Of a stretch of 64,000 nucleotides of DNA, positions 30,607-39,744 are shown piece after piece (position 1 is the stretch's first letter; each line of letters starts with the position of its first letter). The position numbers were made by a program, and so were the translations under genes. Under the pieces are notes generated by a model. It saw only the letters and a list, made by a program, of their open reading frames with translations. It did not search any database and was not told the origin of the DNA. Source of the stretch: Cladocopium goreaui. Its lineage: Eukaryota; Sar; Dinophyceae; Suessiales; Symbiodiniaceae. Location of the stretch: contig CAMXCT020000514.1 of the NCBI GenBank assembly GCA_947184155.2, forward strand, positions 50,001 to 114,000, written 5' to 3'.

Positions 30607-33600
30607 TGAAATGATTGATCATAGGATTGGCAAGAATAGATATCATCAACCTTTGCCTAAACATGTTTTGCACACCAGGTCACAGTTCATGTTCATTCCT
30701 GAGGAGAACCACCCCGCTGTAGCTGAGTGTCTGAGTGTACGTCATGTCCGACAATTGCATGCTCAGGTCAATAAGACAATTCTCCATGATGCACGTAAGA
30801 ATTCCTCCAAAGAGCCACTGATGATTGCTGAAGTGTTTTCTCCACCAAGGTTTGCGCCAGTTGTCCAATCACAGGGAATGCGAGCTGTGTCTTTTGACCT
30901 CAAAAATGGATATGACTTTTCCAAGCCTAGTGTGCGACAGCAAGTGAAGCAGCAGTTGCGTGAAGACCCACCGGAACTCCTAGTCCTTTGTCCACCATGT
31001 ACGCATGAGGGTGGTTGGTTTAACCTTAATCGATATACCATGTCGCCTGATGAGTTTCTCAGAAAGAAAGCACAGAGCCGACTGTTCATTCGATTTTGTT
31101 GTGAACTTTTCCAACAACAGGTTGAGCTAGGAGGACTGGCTATGTTTGAGCACCCACTGGGCTCCAAATTGTGGTCCTATCCAGAAATGCTGCGACTGCT
31201 GCGCAAGTTCACCACCGTCAGATGTCACATGTGCCGTTTTGGCCTTCGTCTGCCCGGTAGCCAGAATTTCATTCGTAAGGGAACACGCCTGTTAGTCAGT
31301 GACTCAAGCATGGAAGTGCTAGGACGTGAATGCCCTGGAAAGCAGAGTGTCCACCACCAATGCCATGACACTATCGCAGGCAGCCATCCTGCTGTAGGAT
31401 CAGTCAGTCAATTCGCTGGTCAATACACCCCCGGATTTGTTGAAGCAGTGTTGGACACCGTCCCAGCATACCGTGAGCGTTCCGAGACTCTGGAGGTGAT
31501 CGAAGTTCCACCCACTGATCAACAGGCTGAGAATGAAGTTTTTGCTGCCCGTGCCGATTTGCAGAGCACTGATGAAGAGGTGATCAAAAAGACTTTGTTC
31601 AAACTGCATCGAAATCTGGGACACCCTGCAAATCACGACCTAGTCCGAATTCTCAAACACGGACAAGCAAGTGACGATGCGATTAGGTTGGCCAAAGAGC
31701 TGTCTTGCGAGTTCTGCCAAGCGCGCATTCGGCCACATGTGCCACTGCCAGCACAGACCAGCCGAGTGACACAGTTTAATGAACAGGTTGGCATCGATGT
31801 AAAATACCTTCCTGGTTGGCGACCTAATCAAAAGATCAAGTCTCTTAACATGGTGGATCAGTCAAGCTGTTTTCAACAAGTTGTTCCTTTTTATGAGACC
31901 GAAACATCAGCACTGTTACGTAAGTTGTATGCCACCCACTGGGTTGCTTGGGCAGGACCTCCTAAGGAACTGATACTTGATCCAGCTCAGACCAACCTTG
32001 GAGAGAATCTTCAAGGACCACTGGAGTTTGAAGGAACCACAGTGCGACAGATCGCTGCAGAGGCACACTGGCAACTTGGCCGAACTGAAAATAATGGTGG
32101 TTGGTTTGCTCGAGTACTAGCCAAAGTAATTGATGAACATGCACCATCCAACCGTGAGGAATGGGAAGAATGTGTACGGCATGCCCATGTCAAGAACACC
32201 ATGATACAAAGCTATGGATATACCCCACATCAACATGTGTTTGGAGTTAACCCTAGCATTCCTGGTGATCTTTTGAGTGAACCTTTGCATATAGTTCCAG
32301 CCACAGCTGGCCTTACTGAAGATGCTGTAGCAAAAGCACAAGCCATTCGTCAGTCAGCCCGTTCGGCAGTGATTCAGTTGCAGGACGATAAGTCACTGCG
32401 ACGTGCACTAGCAGCAAGACCCCGAATGGCTCAAGTGTTTCAGCCTGGCAACCTGGTAGCGTACTGGCGTCGACAGAAGTTGCAACAAGGTGAGGTTCAA
32501 CAAGGTGGACGCTGGCATGGCACTGCAGTTGTGATAGGATATGTTGGTAGGAACCTCATCCTGGCACACAGGAAGCAGATCTTTCGATGTGCACCCGAAC
32601 AAGTGAGACCAGCCACCACCGAAGAAAGGACTCTGATTGAGTCTCCACAAATGGAACTTTTGGGGATAAAGGACCTAATAGAAGGGGGTACTTTTAGGAG
32701 TCACCAATTCATAGATTTAGTTCCTGGACACTATCCCACTGTTGAACCTGCGACTGCCAGTCATGCACCAGATGCATCCGGTGACAGCCCAATGCAAGAG
32801 GCAGGAGAGCCAGTCCAGCCCGAAGTGATTGATAAGAGTCCTGCTGATAGTGTTTTGCCACCTCAAGCTGCAGCCACCGATGCACCACAAAATATGGATG
32901 TTTCTCCTGCCATAGACAACAATGCTCCTGCGTCTGGTAGCCAGTATGGTCCAATTCGTCGCCGTGTCACTGGAAAGTCTGGAGATGCAACCATGTACAG
33001 ACCACCGGCCATGCGACAAGAAGACTTTGCTGAGATCATGCGAGAGGTCGTTCCACATCTTCTTCAAGAAAATTTTGAAGCACCACATACAGGCCAGAAA
33101 CGTAGCCATGAGAATGAAGGCACTGAAGAAGTTGTTGAACCAGCAGCCAGTAGACCTCGAACTAGCTCTCCAGAGCCAGCCCAGACTGCAGAGTCCGCTG
33201 CAGAACACCCAGCGTCAGCCGTAGCTCATGAGACTTCTAGCATGTGTGAAGAGCCAATCCATGAGGTGTTGACGGTGTCCCAAGTAAATGACTTGTTGAG
33301 TGATTGGGATAAACATGGGGACATAGAGGTGTTAATAGCGGGGTATTTAGCTAAGAAGATGTCCAAAGAGTTGCCACCTACTGGTAATCCTCCAGCTCTT
33401 CAGGAAGCAGTTGATGACTCAAAAAGAACTGAGTGGGATACCCTGAAAGAAAAGAATGCCATTCGTTTTCACTTTGGCAAAGATGCACAGCGTATCCGAG
33501 AAAAGTATCCTGATCGTTTCATCGGAAGTAGACATGTGATCACGCGCAAACCTCTTGAGGAAAATGGTCATGTGAATCCTGAAGATCCCAACACGTTTCG

Positions 33601-35137
33601 TGTTAAGTCACGCTGGTGCCTGCAAGGACATCTTGACCCAGACTTAGACCAGAAAATCGAGGATGGTTTGCTGCAATCCCCAACACTTAGCCAGATGGGT
33701 AGGAATCTCCTGATGCAAATCATTGCCAGCAATCGTTGGATTTTGCAACTTGGTGACATCAAGGGTGCTTTCCTCGAATCTGGTCCAATTGCTGAGAAGT
33801 TTCGCCCTCTGTTTGCAAAGCAGCCCATGGGCGGGGTGCCTGGACTTCCAAGTAACGCAGTAATTGAGGTGACTGGAAATGTATATGGACAGAACGATGC
33901 GCCAGTCATGTGGTATCGTACGTTCGATCAAGAAGTCATCTCTTTGGGGTGGAGTCGATCCAAATTCGACTCTTGTCTCTATTACCTGCGTTCAAATACA
34001 GGCGAGCTCGTCGGCATAATGGGTGTGCATGTAGATGACACAGCCATTGCAGGTTGTGGCACTCTTTTTCAAGAATCCGTGGCAAAGCTGAAAGCAAGAT
34101 TTCCCTATAGGAAGTGGAGAGTGTCCTCTGGTGAATTTTGTGGAGCCTTTTATGAACAAGACAAAGATAGTTTTGCCATCTCCATGTCTATGCAGACGTT
34201 TGCTGACTCTTTGAAATGTGCTCATATCCCAAAAGGAGCCCTTAATAGCCAGCCTCTCAACGAAAGCCAAATTAAGATTCTCCGAGCCATCAACGGAAGT
34301 CTGAATTGGCTTGCCTCCCAAAGTCGGCCTGACATTTCATGTCAGACGAGCATGTCGCAGCAGGCCTTCCCAAATCCTTGTATTCGGAACCTGAGAGATG
34401 CAAATAATGCTGTCAGACGAGCCAAGCAGCATAAGCAGTTGAAAATTGTGTTTCAAAGCATTCCCATTAAAGACTTGACGATAGTGTGTCACAGCGACGC
34501 AGCATGGGCAAATGTTGGAATACATACACAAGCAGGATACATAATAGCTTTCACTGACAAATGTTTGCATGATGCCAAGGAAGCTCCTTGGGTTCCGGTG
34601 GTTTGGAAGAGCTATCGTCTCGCTAGAGCTGTCAGCTCAACATTGGCAGGTGAAAGTCAAGCCATGAGCGTGGCCAGCGGTACAGTTGAGTGGTTATCTC
34701 TCATGATGAGTGAAGCAATTGATGGACCCTTCCAGCTGAGACAAGCCAGAGCCATTTTGTCTCGTAGATGTCCTCTCCTCGCCACCGATTGTAAGTCCCT
34801 GTATGATCATTTGGTAAGCCCTTCTTCACCTACAGCCATAGATGACAGACGTACCAGCATAGATGTGGTGATTATAAGAGAGTCACTAAAAGATTTGCAG
34901 GGTATAATCAGATGGCTGCCAACCGATAGAATGGTTGCTGATGGACTGACAAAAGATAAGCTGGATCCCGAAGATCTGCTTCGCAGTTGCGTCCGCAGTG
35001 GGGTATATCAAATAGCCCCTGAAACCACCGTACTTGCACGCCAAGCAGCTGAGCGAGAGTTGCGAAAAGAGCGCCAGAAGAACAACCAGGGTTCTCAGAA
35101 AGTTGAAAGAAGCCAAAAGTTAGTTTTGTTTGTATAG
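30605..35137 (+). CDS. pol: Copia Pol: methyltransferase-like domain, integrase, RT, RNase H
   Basis: About 1,510 codons with no stop. (i) A methyltransferase-like domain at 30,827-31,400: AEVFSPPRF, then LCPPCT (second Cys codon 30,998-31,000) and FEHPLGSKLW (about 31,144-31,173). (ii) Integrase: HHCC finger (LHRNLGHPA ... CEFC, 31,600-31,720) and the DDE core, Asp in GIDVKY (about 31,790), Asp in LILDPAQT (about 31,975), Glu in GRTENNGGW (about 32,085). (iii) A long Pro/Ala/Glu-rich linker (32,730-33,260). (iv) RT: LGDIKGAFL (about 33,750) and HVDDTAIAG (about 34,027). (v) Copia RNase H: CHSDAAWA (34,486), LAGESQAM (34,643), LLATDCKSLYDH (34,778) and WLPTDRMVADGLTK. All catalytic acids are present. 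The frame is open upstream to 30,317, but that part shadows the protease frame; entry by +1 shift at 30,604 is inferred. Confidence 0.9.
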   Translation, partial: DEMIDHRIGKNRYHQPLPKHVLHTRSQFMFIPEENHPAVAECLSVRHVRQLHAQVNKTILHDARKNSSKEPLMIAEVFSPPRFAPVVQSQGMRAVSFDLKNGYDFSKPSVRQQVKQQLREDPPELLVLCPPCTHEGGWFNLNRYTMSPDEFLRKKAQSRLFIRFCCELFQQQVELGGLAMFEHPLGSKLWSYPEMLRLLRKFTTVRCHMCRFGLRLPGSQNFIRKGTRLLVSDSSMEVLGRECPGKQSVHHQCHDTIAGSHPAVGSVSQFAGQYTPGFVEAVLDTVPAYRERSETLEVIEVPPTDQQAENEVFAARADLQSTDEEVIKKTLFKLHRNLGHPANHDLVRILKHGQASDDAIRLAKELSCEFCQARIRPHVPLPAQTSRVTQFNEQVGIDVKYLPGWRPNQKIKSLNMVDQSSCFQQVVPFYETETSALLRKLYATHWVAWAGPPKELILDPAQTNLGENLQGPLEFEGTTVRQIAAEAHWQLGRTENNGGWFARVLAKVIDEHAPSNREEWEECVRHAHVKNTMIQSYGYTPHQHVFGVNPSIPGDLLSEPLHIVPATAGLTEDAVAKAQAIRQSARSAVIQLQDDKSLRRALAARPRMAQVFQPGNLVAYWRRQKLQQGEVQQGGRWHGTAVVIGYVGRNLILAHRKQIFRCAPEQVRPATTEERTLIESPQMELLGIKDLIEGGTFRSHQFIDLVPGHYPTVEPATASHAPDASGDSPMQEAGEPVQPEVIDKSPADSVLPPQAAATDAPQNMDVSPAIDNNAPASGSQYGPIRRRVTGKSGDATMYRPPAMRQEDFAEIMREVVPHLLQENFEAPHTGQKRSHENEGTEEVVEPAASRPRTSSPEPAQTAESAAEHPASAVAHETSSMCEEPIHEVLTVSQVNDLLSDWDKHGDIEVLIAGYLAKKMSKELPPTGNPPALQEAVDDSKRTEWDTLKEKNAIRFHFGKDAQRIREKYPDRFIGSRHVITRKPLEENGHVNPEDPNTFRVKSRWCLQGHLDPDLDQKIEDGLLQSPTLSQMGRNLLMQIIASNRWILQLGDIKGAFLESGPIAEKFRPLFAKQPMGGVPGLPSNAVIEVTGNVYGQNDAPVMWYRTFDQEVISLGWSRSKFDSCLYYLRSNTGELVGIMGVHVDDTAIAGCGTLFQESVAKLKARFPYRKWRVSSGEFCGAFYEQDKDSFAISMSMQTFADSLKCAHIPKGALNSQPLNESQIKILRAINGSLNWLASQSRPDISCQTSMSQQAFPNPCIRNLRDANNAVRRAKQHKQLKIVFQSIPIKDLTIVCHSDAAWANVGIHTQAGYIIAFTDKCLHDAKEAPWVPVVWKSYRLARAVSSTLAGESQAMSVASGTVEWLSLMMSEAIDGPFQLRQARAILSRRCPLLATDCKSLYDHLVSPSSPTAIDDRRTSIDVVIIRESLKDLQGIIRWLPTDRMVADGLTKDKLDPEDLLRSCVRSGVYQIAPETTVLARQAAERELRKERQKNNQGSQKVERSQKLVLFV

Positions 35138-35489
35138 CAGTTTTTGCCTGTGAAATACTTGGCCCACCATGGGCATGATTTCGAGAAATCAATTGTGGAT
35201 AAATGCCAAATTGTTTCCTTGACGGCAAAGATCACTGAGCTTCACGTTTTTTTCATGTCATGTTGTGCAGGTTTCACATATAGTTTGGAATAGACTCAGG
35301 TGAGAACATCTGAGCACAAGTTTTCCTTGCATGTCTGTTTTGCGATAGCTGCTGCATAATCCATAATGCCTCTCCCGGAAGTCAGCATCTTGAAGAGTTT
35401 TTGCGATCCAATAGCCACTTTTTCTCAACCTTACGACTCTGAATATCAGAGTTGTTTTCCAGCGGCAGTGTTTTCATCACTTGCACCGA

Positions 35490-35621
35490 ATGTCGTGGTC
35501 GAAGCAAGACACTGAGGCCTTCCGCCAGATTGTGTCCAAAGCCAAGGAATGTGGAGTCCTACATGATCTGTTTGAGGGTCATCATGTGATCTCAAGTGAT
35601 TCACCTACCAGTTTTCTCTGA
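35490..35621 (+). CDS. Short ORF upstream of the accessory ORF, possibly its N-terminus
   Basis: 43 codons from an ATG at 35,490 (MSWSKQDTEAFRQIVSKAKE) to TGA at 35,619. Reading -1 at CTC-TGA continues through LISSAGES into the accessory ORF at 35,642. I remember N-termini of this shape (Met-Ser-Trp, FRxxVxxAK) in dinoflagellate accessory proteins of similar elements, so this may be one gene broken or recoded by a -1 step. Confidence 0.45.
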   Translation: MSWSKQDTEAFRQIVSKAKECGVLHDLFEGHHVISSDSPTSFL

Positions 35622-35641
35622 TCAGCAGTGCCGGTGAGTCT

Positions 35642-36103
35642 ATGACAGATGCAGCCAAAAGGCGCCCTTCTGTGGAGATCGATGATCTTCAGCGACCCCA
35701 TGTTCCCAAGGGTTCGGACAGCAAGTGTACTGGACATGGCAATCGCAAGAGCAAGACCAGTGTGGAGCTTTCCTCTTCTCACGACCGAGCTGACAGTGAT
35801 GTCAAGATCAAGCTGCCATTAGGGGTGAGTGATCTTGAGACTTGGAGCAAAACCAGAATTGATTTTGGAAAGTATGAGGGTCATCAGATGAGTTATTTGC
35901 ATCTGGCCCGAAGCCAGTCTCCCGAGTGTATCAAGTACAAGAATTGGTGCATTCAGCGCAACCGCTCAGCAGATGGCCTTCTCAAAGATCTCTCCGATTT
36001 TCTGGTGGAATATCAACGTATTGAGAATCAGAAGTATGGCTCATCCAAGTCAGATGGACCTTTCATCCCTGGCACCGATCGTCTTCGAGTACTGCTGGAT
36101 TGA
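35642..36103 (+). CDS. Accessory ORF with ExoX-C-like motif
   Basis: 153 codons between pol and the 3' LTR, an unusual place for a copia gene. The N-terminus is basic (MTDAAKRRPSVEIDDLQRP). Then LPLGVSDLETWSKTRIDFG leads into FGKYEGHQMSYLHLARSQSP and ends LLKDLSDFLVEYQ. The FGKY.G...S/T..L pattern resembles the small C-terminal domain found in ExoX-type exonucleases and many stand-alone dinoflagellate proteins; no nuclease domain itself is present. Role in the element unknown. Confidence 0.6.
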   Translation: MTDAAKRRPSVEIDDLQRPHVPKGSDSKCTGHGNRKSKTSVELSSSHDRADSDVKIKLPLGVSDLETWSKTRIDFGKYEGHQMSYLHLARSQSPECIKYKNWCIQRNRSADGLLKDLSDFLVEYQRIENQKYGSSKSDGPFIPGTDRLRVLLD

Positions 36104-36213
36104 TGAAATTCATTTTTGACAGTTTGCACATGTCTGCTATATACCTGGCGGTTTCTATAGATTTCCATTGGCGAAGTTCCTGGAACACACAAAACTTTAA
36201 AGATTATAACCGG

Positions 36214-36340
36214 TGTTGAAAGCAGAGCCATGAGTGCATACTCCAGCAGGGGAACAGATGCATGACCGAGAGGGACCCTTCGCTCAAGCGGCAAAAGGCG
36301 CCCGTGCTCTTGCCCCTGGGAGGGCGATTGGTTTTGAGAT
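36214..36340 (+). repeat. 3' LTR of the copia element
   Basis: 127 bp, identical by eye to the 5' LTR, followed by ATATA at 36,341-36,345. The sequence just upstream (TTTAAAGATTATAACCGG) is only weakly purine-rich, so the polypurine tract is not obvious. Confidence 0.92.
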
Positions 36341-36474
36341 ATATATGCATAGTGCAGTCCCCAAAAAATAGGAACGTATTTCCAGGATGTTATTGACTAT
36401 GTTTTCATCATAAATTTCCAGGTGTCCAGTCAGGGGTGTATATTATATATCTATACTAAAAAATATATACAATA

Positions 36475-36805
36475 ATGCAATATATACATATGTATATATA
36501 TATATACACGTATACACATAGTAAATACAATGCATATGCGAATACATATGTATTTTTTAAATGCACATATATATATATATACATATATATATATACACAT
36601 TTAAATATATATATATATACATATATATACATATATATATACACATTTAAATATATATATACATATATATATATATACATATATATATATAAATACATAT
36701 ATATATACATATATATATACATATATATACATACATATATATATACATATATATACATACATATATATATAAATACATACATATATATATATATATACAG
36801 TACAT
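36475..36805. repeat. ATAC/AT microsatellite
   Basis: About 330 bp of (TA)n and ATACATATATAT units. Long frames on both strands encode Tyr/Ile/Thr repeats and are not genes. Confidence 0.95.
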
Positions 36806-37084
36806 ACGGTAGGGTCCTAAACTTGGACATCGCCAAGTGTCTTCTCCCATGGACTCTGGCTCTGCTTGCGAAGCAAGGACGCTCCATTGGAAGGTGGGCG
36901 CCCGCAACGTCAAACTTGGGGATGTCCAAAATCACACAGATATATAGACAAATCACAAAAAAATCACAAACATAAATCAAAAACAATCAATGCCAATCAA
37001 TGTTAGACAATGTTAATCAATGACAAACAATTTTAATCAATGTCAATCAATCTTCATGGTAATCTAACATAATGAGCGTTGAAC

Positions 37085-37187
37085 CAATGGTTTGAGGACG
37101 GGTCAAAGCTTTGGCGAATGTTTTGTTTGCACTGTCAATCTTAGCCTTCAGGCTGCGGGAAGATGTTGTCACAATGCCGCTTAAGGC
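37085..37187 (-). CDS. Candidate 34-codon exon
   Basis: The acceptor CTGCTCCCAG|GCC and donor ATTG|GTTCAA enclose 103 bp reading ALSGIVTTSSRSLKAKIDSA then NKTFAKALTRPQTI. It looks like a helical segment of a folded protein. Family unrecognised. Confidence 0.55.
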
Positions 37188-37329
37188 CTGGGAGCAGAAT
37201 CCCCCGATAAGACTGCACTTTAAGGAACAAATCCAATGCAATTTGAAATGATACGGATGATAAGAATCTATGCACCATAAATTTATTAATGACTGTACTG
37301 TAAATGTATATCAACAATTCTGGAAGAAA

Positions 37330-37450
37330 AACAACAAGGCCCAAATGACCGTAGTCTTGCGATGTGTTGTGGGTTGTTGAGTTCACTGTCAGCAATCAAC
37401 GGTACGACCAACTCATCATTCAAAGAACTGGGGGTCTTGAAAGATGCGGC
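37330..37450 (-). CDS. Weak candidate exon
   Basis: An open minus frame reads TPSSLNDELVVPLIADSEL then NNPQHIARL after possible acceptors in a CT-rich stretch. Borders uncertain. Confidence 0.35.
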
Positions 37451-37584
37451 AACCCAACACACACACACATACATGTATTATAATTCATATAGTGTCACCT
37501 ATTCAAATCAGGAAACTCGCTAAAGTAATTCTTGTGTATCCTCCCGTTTTCGAATAACACAAGCAGCATCACTACTAACACATT

Positions 37585-37670
37585 GGAGGTCATCGCAACT
37601 TGGTAGCTTTCGGCATCCTCCCCTTTGTCCAACTGCTGCGGCTCTGAGTCTGTCAAAGTACTGTGTCTTG
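37585..37670 (-). CDS. Candidate acidic exon
   Basis: A minus-strand island reading STLTDSEPQQLDKGEDAESY then QVAMTS. The acidic composition matches other candidate exons. Splice borders are approximate. Confidence 0.4.
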
Positions 37671-38790
37671 ATGCAAAACAATGGAAACTGACGCCCTACT
37701 TCCCACCCCTGCCATGTTGTTTTGTGGAAAACTGTGGCGAAGGGCGAAGACCTGATTTTTTTCTTTTTTTCGAGTCTTCTGAAAACTGATTTTGCCTTGC
37801 ACCCAAGGTTTAGTCATTTTAGAGGGAGTCTGAATCGGGGAAAGCCCTGCAGTCCCCGCGAATTCCTGCAGTCTGAATCAGGGGGCACAGCTGCAAAACT
37901 GCCACACAGGCGGTTTCGCTCGTGGTGCTTCTGAAGCACCGGCGGCCTTCTCAATTAACCCCAGTGATCTTCAAGGTCAAAATTGAATTCTCTAATACAT
38001 ATAATTCATCAATCATGAATAGAAGCGAATCGTCAGAAATAACTAGAACCAAAAATAATATTTATAGTCTATCTGAGTCTATTTGATAGGTTCATCTATG
38101 TCCTATTGGATTGCCTATCTATTTCCGGCATCGTATGGATGATGTTGACATGCTAGTATGCCAGTAGTGGGGTGGTGCAAACCTAGCACCCACAAACGAC
38201 TCCCCGTGAATTAGCAGGAACTCTGAAATACACCTTGTGTTTTCTACCATGGTAAGGATTCAAAAATCGTAGAAAGGATAATCGTGGGAGGCTTCAGGCA
38301 TGCCGCTAGCTGCTTGTGTCTTCCCCCAAACTCTCAGCAAAAAATAGCAAAAACGCATCCATTCACTGTCCCAAGAGCCTGAAGTACGTCAGGCAGTCAG
38401 GGCACATGTTCATATTATCCCATGTCATGTGAGCAGCGCATGTACGACTAGCCGGTGGGCATTTGAATAATGAGTATATTATAGAGGTTGCCAGAATATC
38501 CTCACGGATCAAATGTGCAGCATCGCGGACCAACATTTTGGTGGTTACATTCTCACATGTTGTGAGTGAAGAGTGAAACCTGCATCAATGACGTATCGAT
38601 TGTAAATATTATATCATGAATCTATCATGGTAATCGTTCTCACCACGTTCTGCATATAAATGGAAGAAATCCAAGGTATCCCAAATGTAAACTACTCATC
38701 TTCATCCATAATGTATCATACATTGGTCAAGTAATTGTCCGTTTTCGTGTTGCCCTTGCCTCCCCATTCCAGGTCCCTTTCGTCCTTCAC
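37671..38790. other. No clear gene
   Basis: A GC-richer patch at 37,830-37,945 holds a near-duplicate CCTGCAGTC..CTGCAGTCTGAATC and a palindrome GTGCTTCTGAAGCAC. Its minus strand is partly open (AGASEAPRAKPPVWQF) but without good borders. The rest is AT-rich. Confidence 0.4.
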
Positions 38791-38840
38791 AAGGGCTTCT
38801 GCAGGAAGTCTTCAAAGGCGCCACCCAATAGGCGATGTAC
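38791..38840 (-). CDS. Candidate short exon
   Basis: The acceptor TAGATCCAG|GTAC and donor CCTT|GTGAAG enclose 50 bp reading VHRLLGGAFEDFLQKP. The plus strand also has a plausible acceptor (CATTCCAG|GTCC); minus is favoured by the neighbours. Confidence 0.4.
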
Positions 38841-39317
38841 CTGGATCTATGTAAAAAAAACAGATGGCTAGTAACCCTGAATGTCCTAAGTCCATCTATA
38901 TAAGTCCCCTAATTACTTAAGTCAAGTTATAACATGTGAGAACTATGGTTGGTAACCATTACTAGCCGCTATCTAACCACTACAGCAAGTGGGACGGTCC
39001 TCCAAGTGCTTGGCGGTGTGGCCACGGTGTTAAACATTGGTGGATGGTTGGTGGTTTCAAACCATCCGAAAATATATGTTTGTCAATTGGAATCATCCTC
39101 CAGGCGGCCAGTGAAACTCCAGCAACCTTGCCTAGATTTTTTTGGGAATCTCAATTTGCTATTTAATACCCTGCCGCTGTCCCCAATATCGAACAATTAC
39201 CCCCCTTTACAAGCCCCCCCAAAAAAAATAAGAGATCGATGACCACAAAGCCAAGCTTTTTCTTTGGTGGGGGGGGTGTGGTATGAAAAAAATTGGAAAG
39301 GGAGGGCATCAAATGAT

Positions 39318-39458
39318 ACATACTGTGGATGGAAGAAATCCTGCACCAGATGGTAGATGCTTCATCCCATGAAAACCAAATTGTTTACAGTGTTTCATAG
39401 TGGCCTTATAGTTACCAGTTACCAACCTGGTGCAGGATTTCTTCCATCCACAGTATGT
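39318..39458. repeat. Foldback element A1, 32-bp perfect inverted repeat
   Basis: Arms 39,318-39,349 and 39,427-39,458 are perfect reverse complements (core GGAAGAAATCCTGCACCAG) around a 77-bp loop. A second member with 17-bp matching arms lies at 57,575-57,667. MITE-like or introner-like; no ORF. Confidence 0.9.
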
Positions 39459-39514
39459 CACAGATTCGCTGATGAATGTCGAACTGCTCTCATCAAACAT
39501 TCCCTGGCGCTCAC

Positions 39515-39556
39515 GTCGCGGCGGATGTCACCACGGCTCACTTTCCAGCCGGTGGC
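39515..39556 (-). CDS. Candidate 14-codon exon, phase 0
   Basis: The acceptor ATGTCTTTGCAG|GCC and donor GAC|GTGAGC enclose 42 bp reading ATGWKVSRGDIRRD. Both borders are near consensus. The frame continues open beyond (VSARECLMRAVRH), so a longer exon is possible. Confidence 0.5.
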
Positions 39557-39744
39557 CTGCAAAGACATGGGGGTCACGGGTGGGTCCTGGTGGGAAATTC
39601 TGCCCCGGTGTTTGGAGGTTTGAAGGAACACAGTATAGTTAATCGAAGGAAGTTTAGAAGTCAACCTGCCGACAATATGGACAGATTGAAAAGCAGAGGT
39701 GGGAAGAGTCAGAGGAGAGAAGAGAAGAAGAGAGAAGATCAAAG

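Larger units (their letters stand above)
28606..36340 (+). mobile_element. Ty1/copia LTR retrotransposon, apparently intact
   Basis: A 7,735-bp element with LTRs that look identical (127 bp each), a primer binding site, and the copia domain order Gag - zinc knuckle - protease - integrase - RT - RNase H. It adds a methyltransferase-like domain before the integrase and an accessory ORF after pol. The three main frames are successive +1 steps (28,785; 29,410; 30,317 frames). Identical LTRs imply recent insertion. LTRs of 127 bp are very short for copia. Confidence 0.93.

Noticed and set aside
36196..36213. Polypurine tract before the copia 3' LTR
   Set aside because: AAAGATTATAACCGG is only partly purine; not enough to call.
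36456..36986. Tyr/Ile-rich frames of about 170 codons on both strands
   Set aside because: An ATAC/AT microsatellite translated; not coding.
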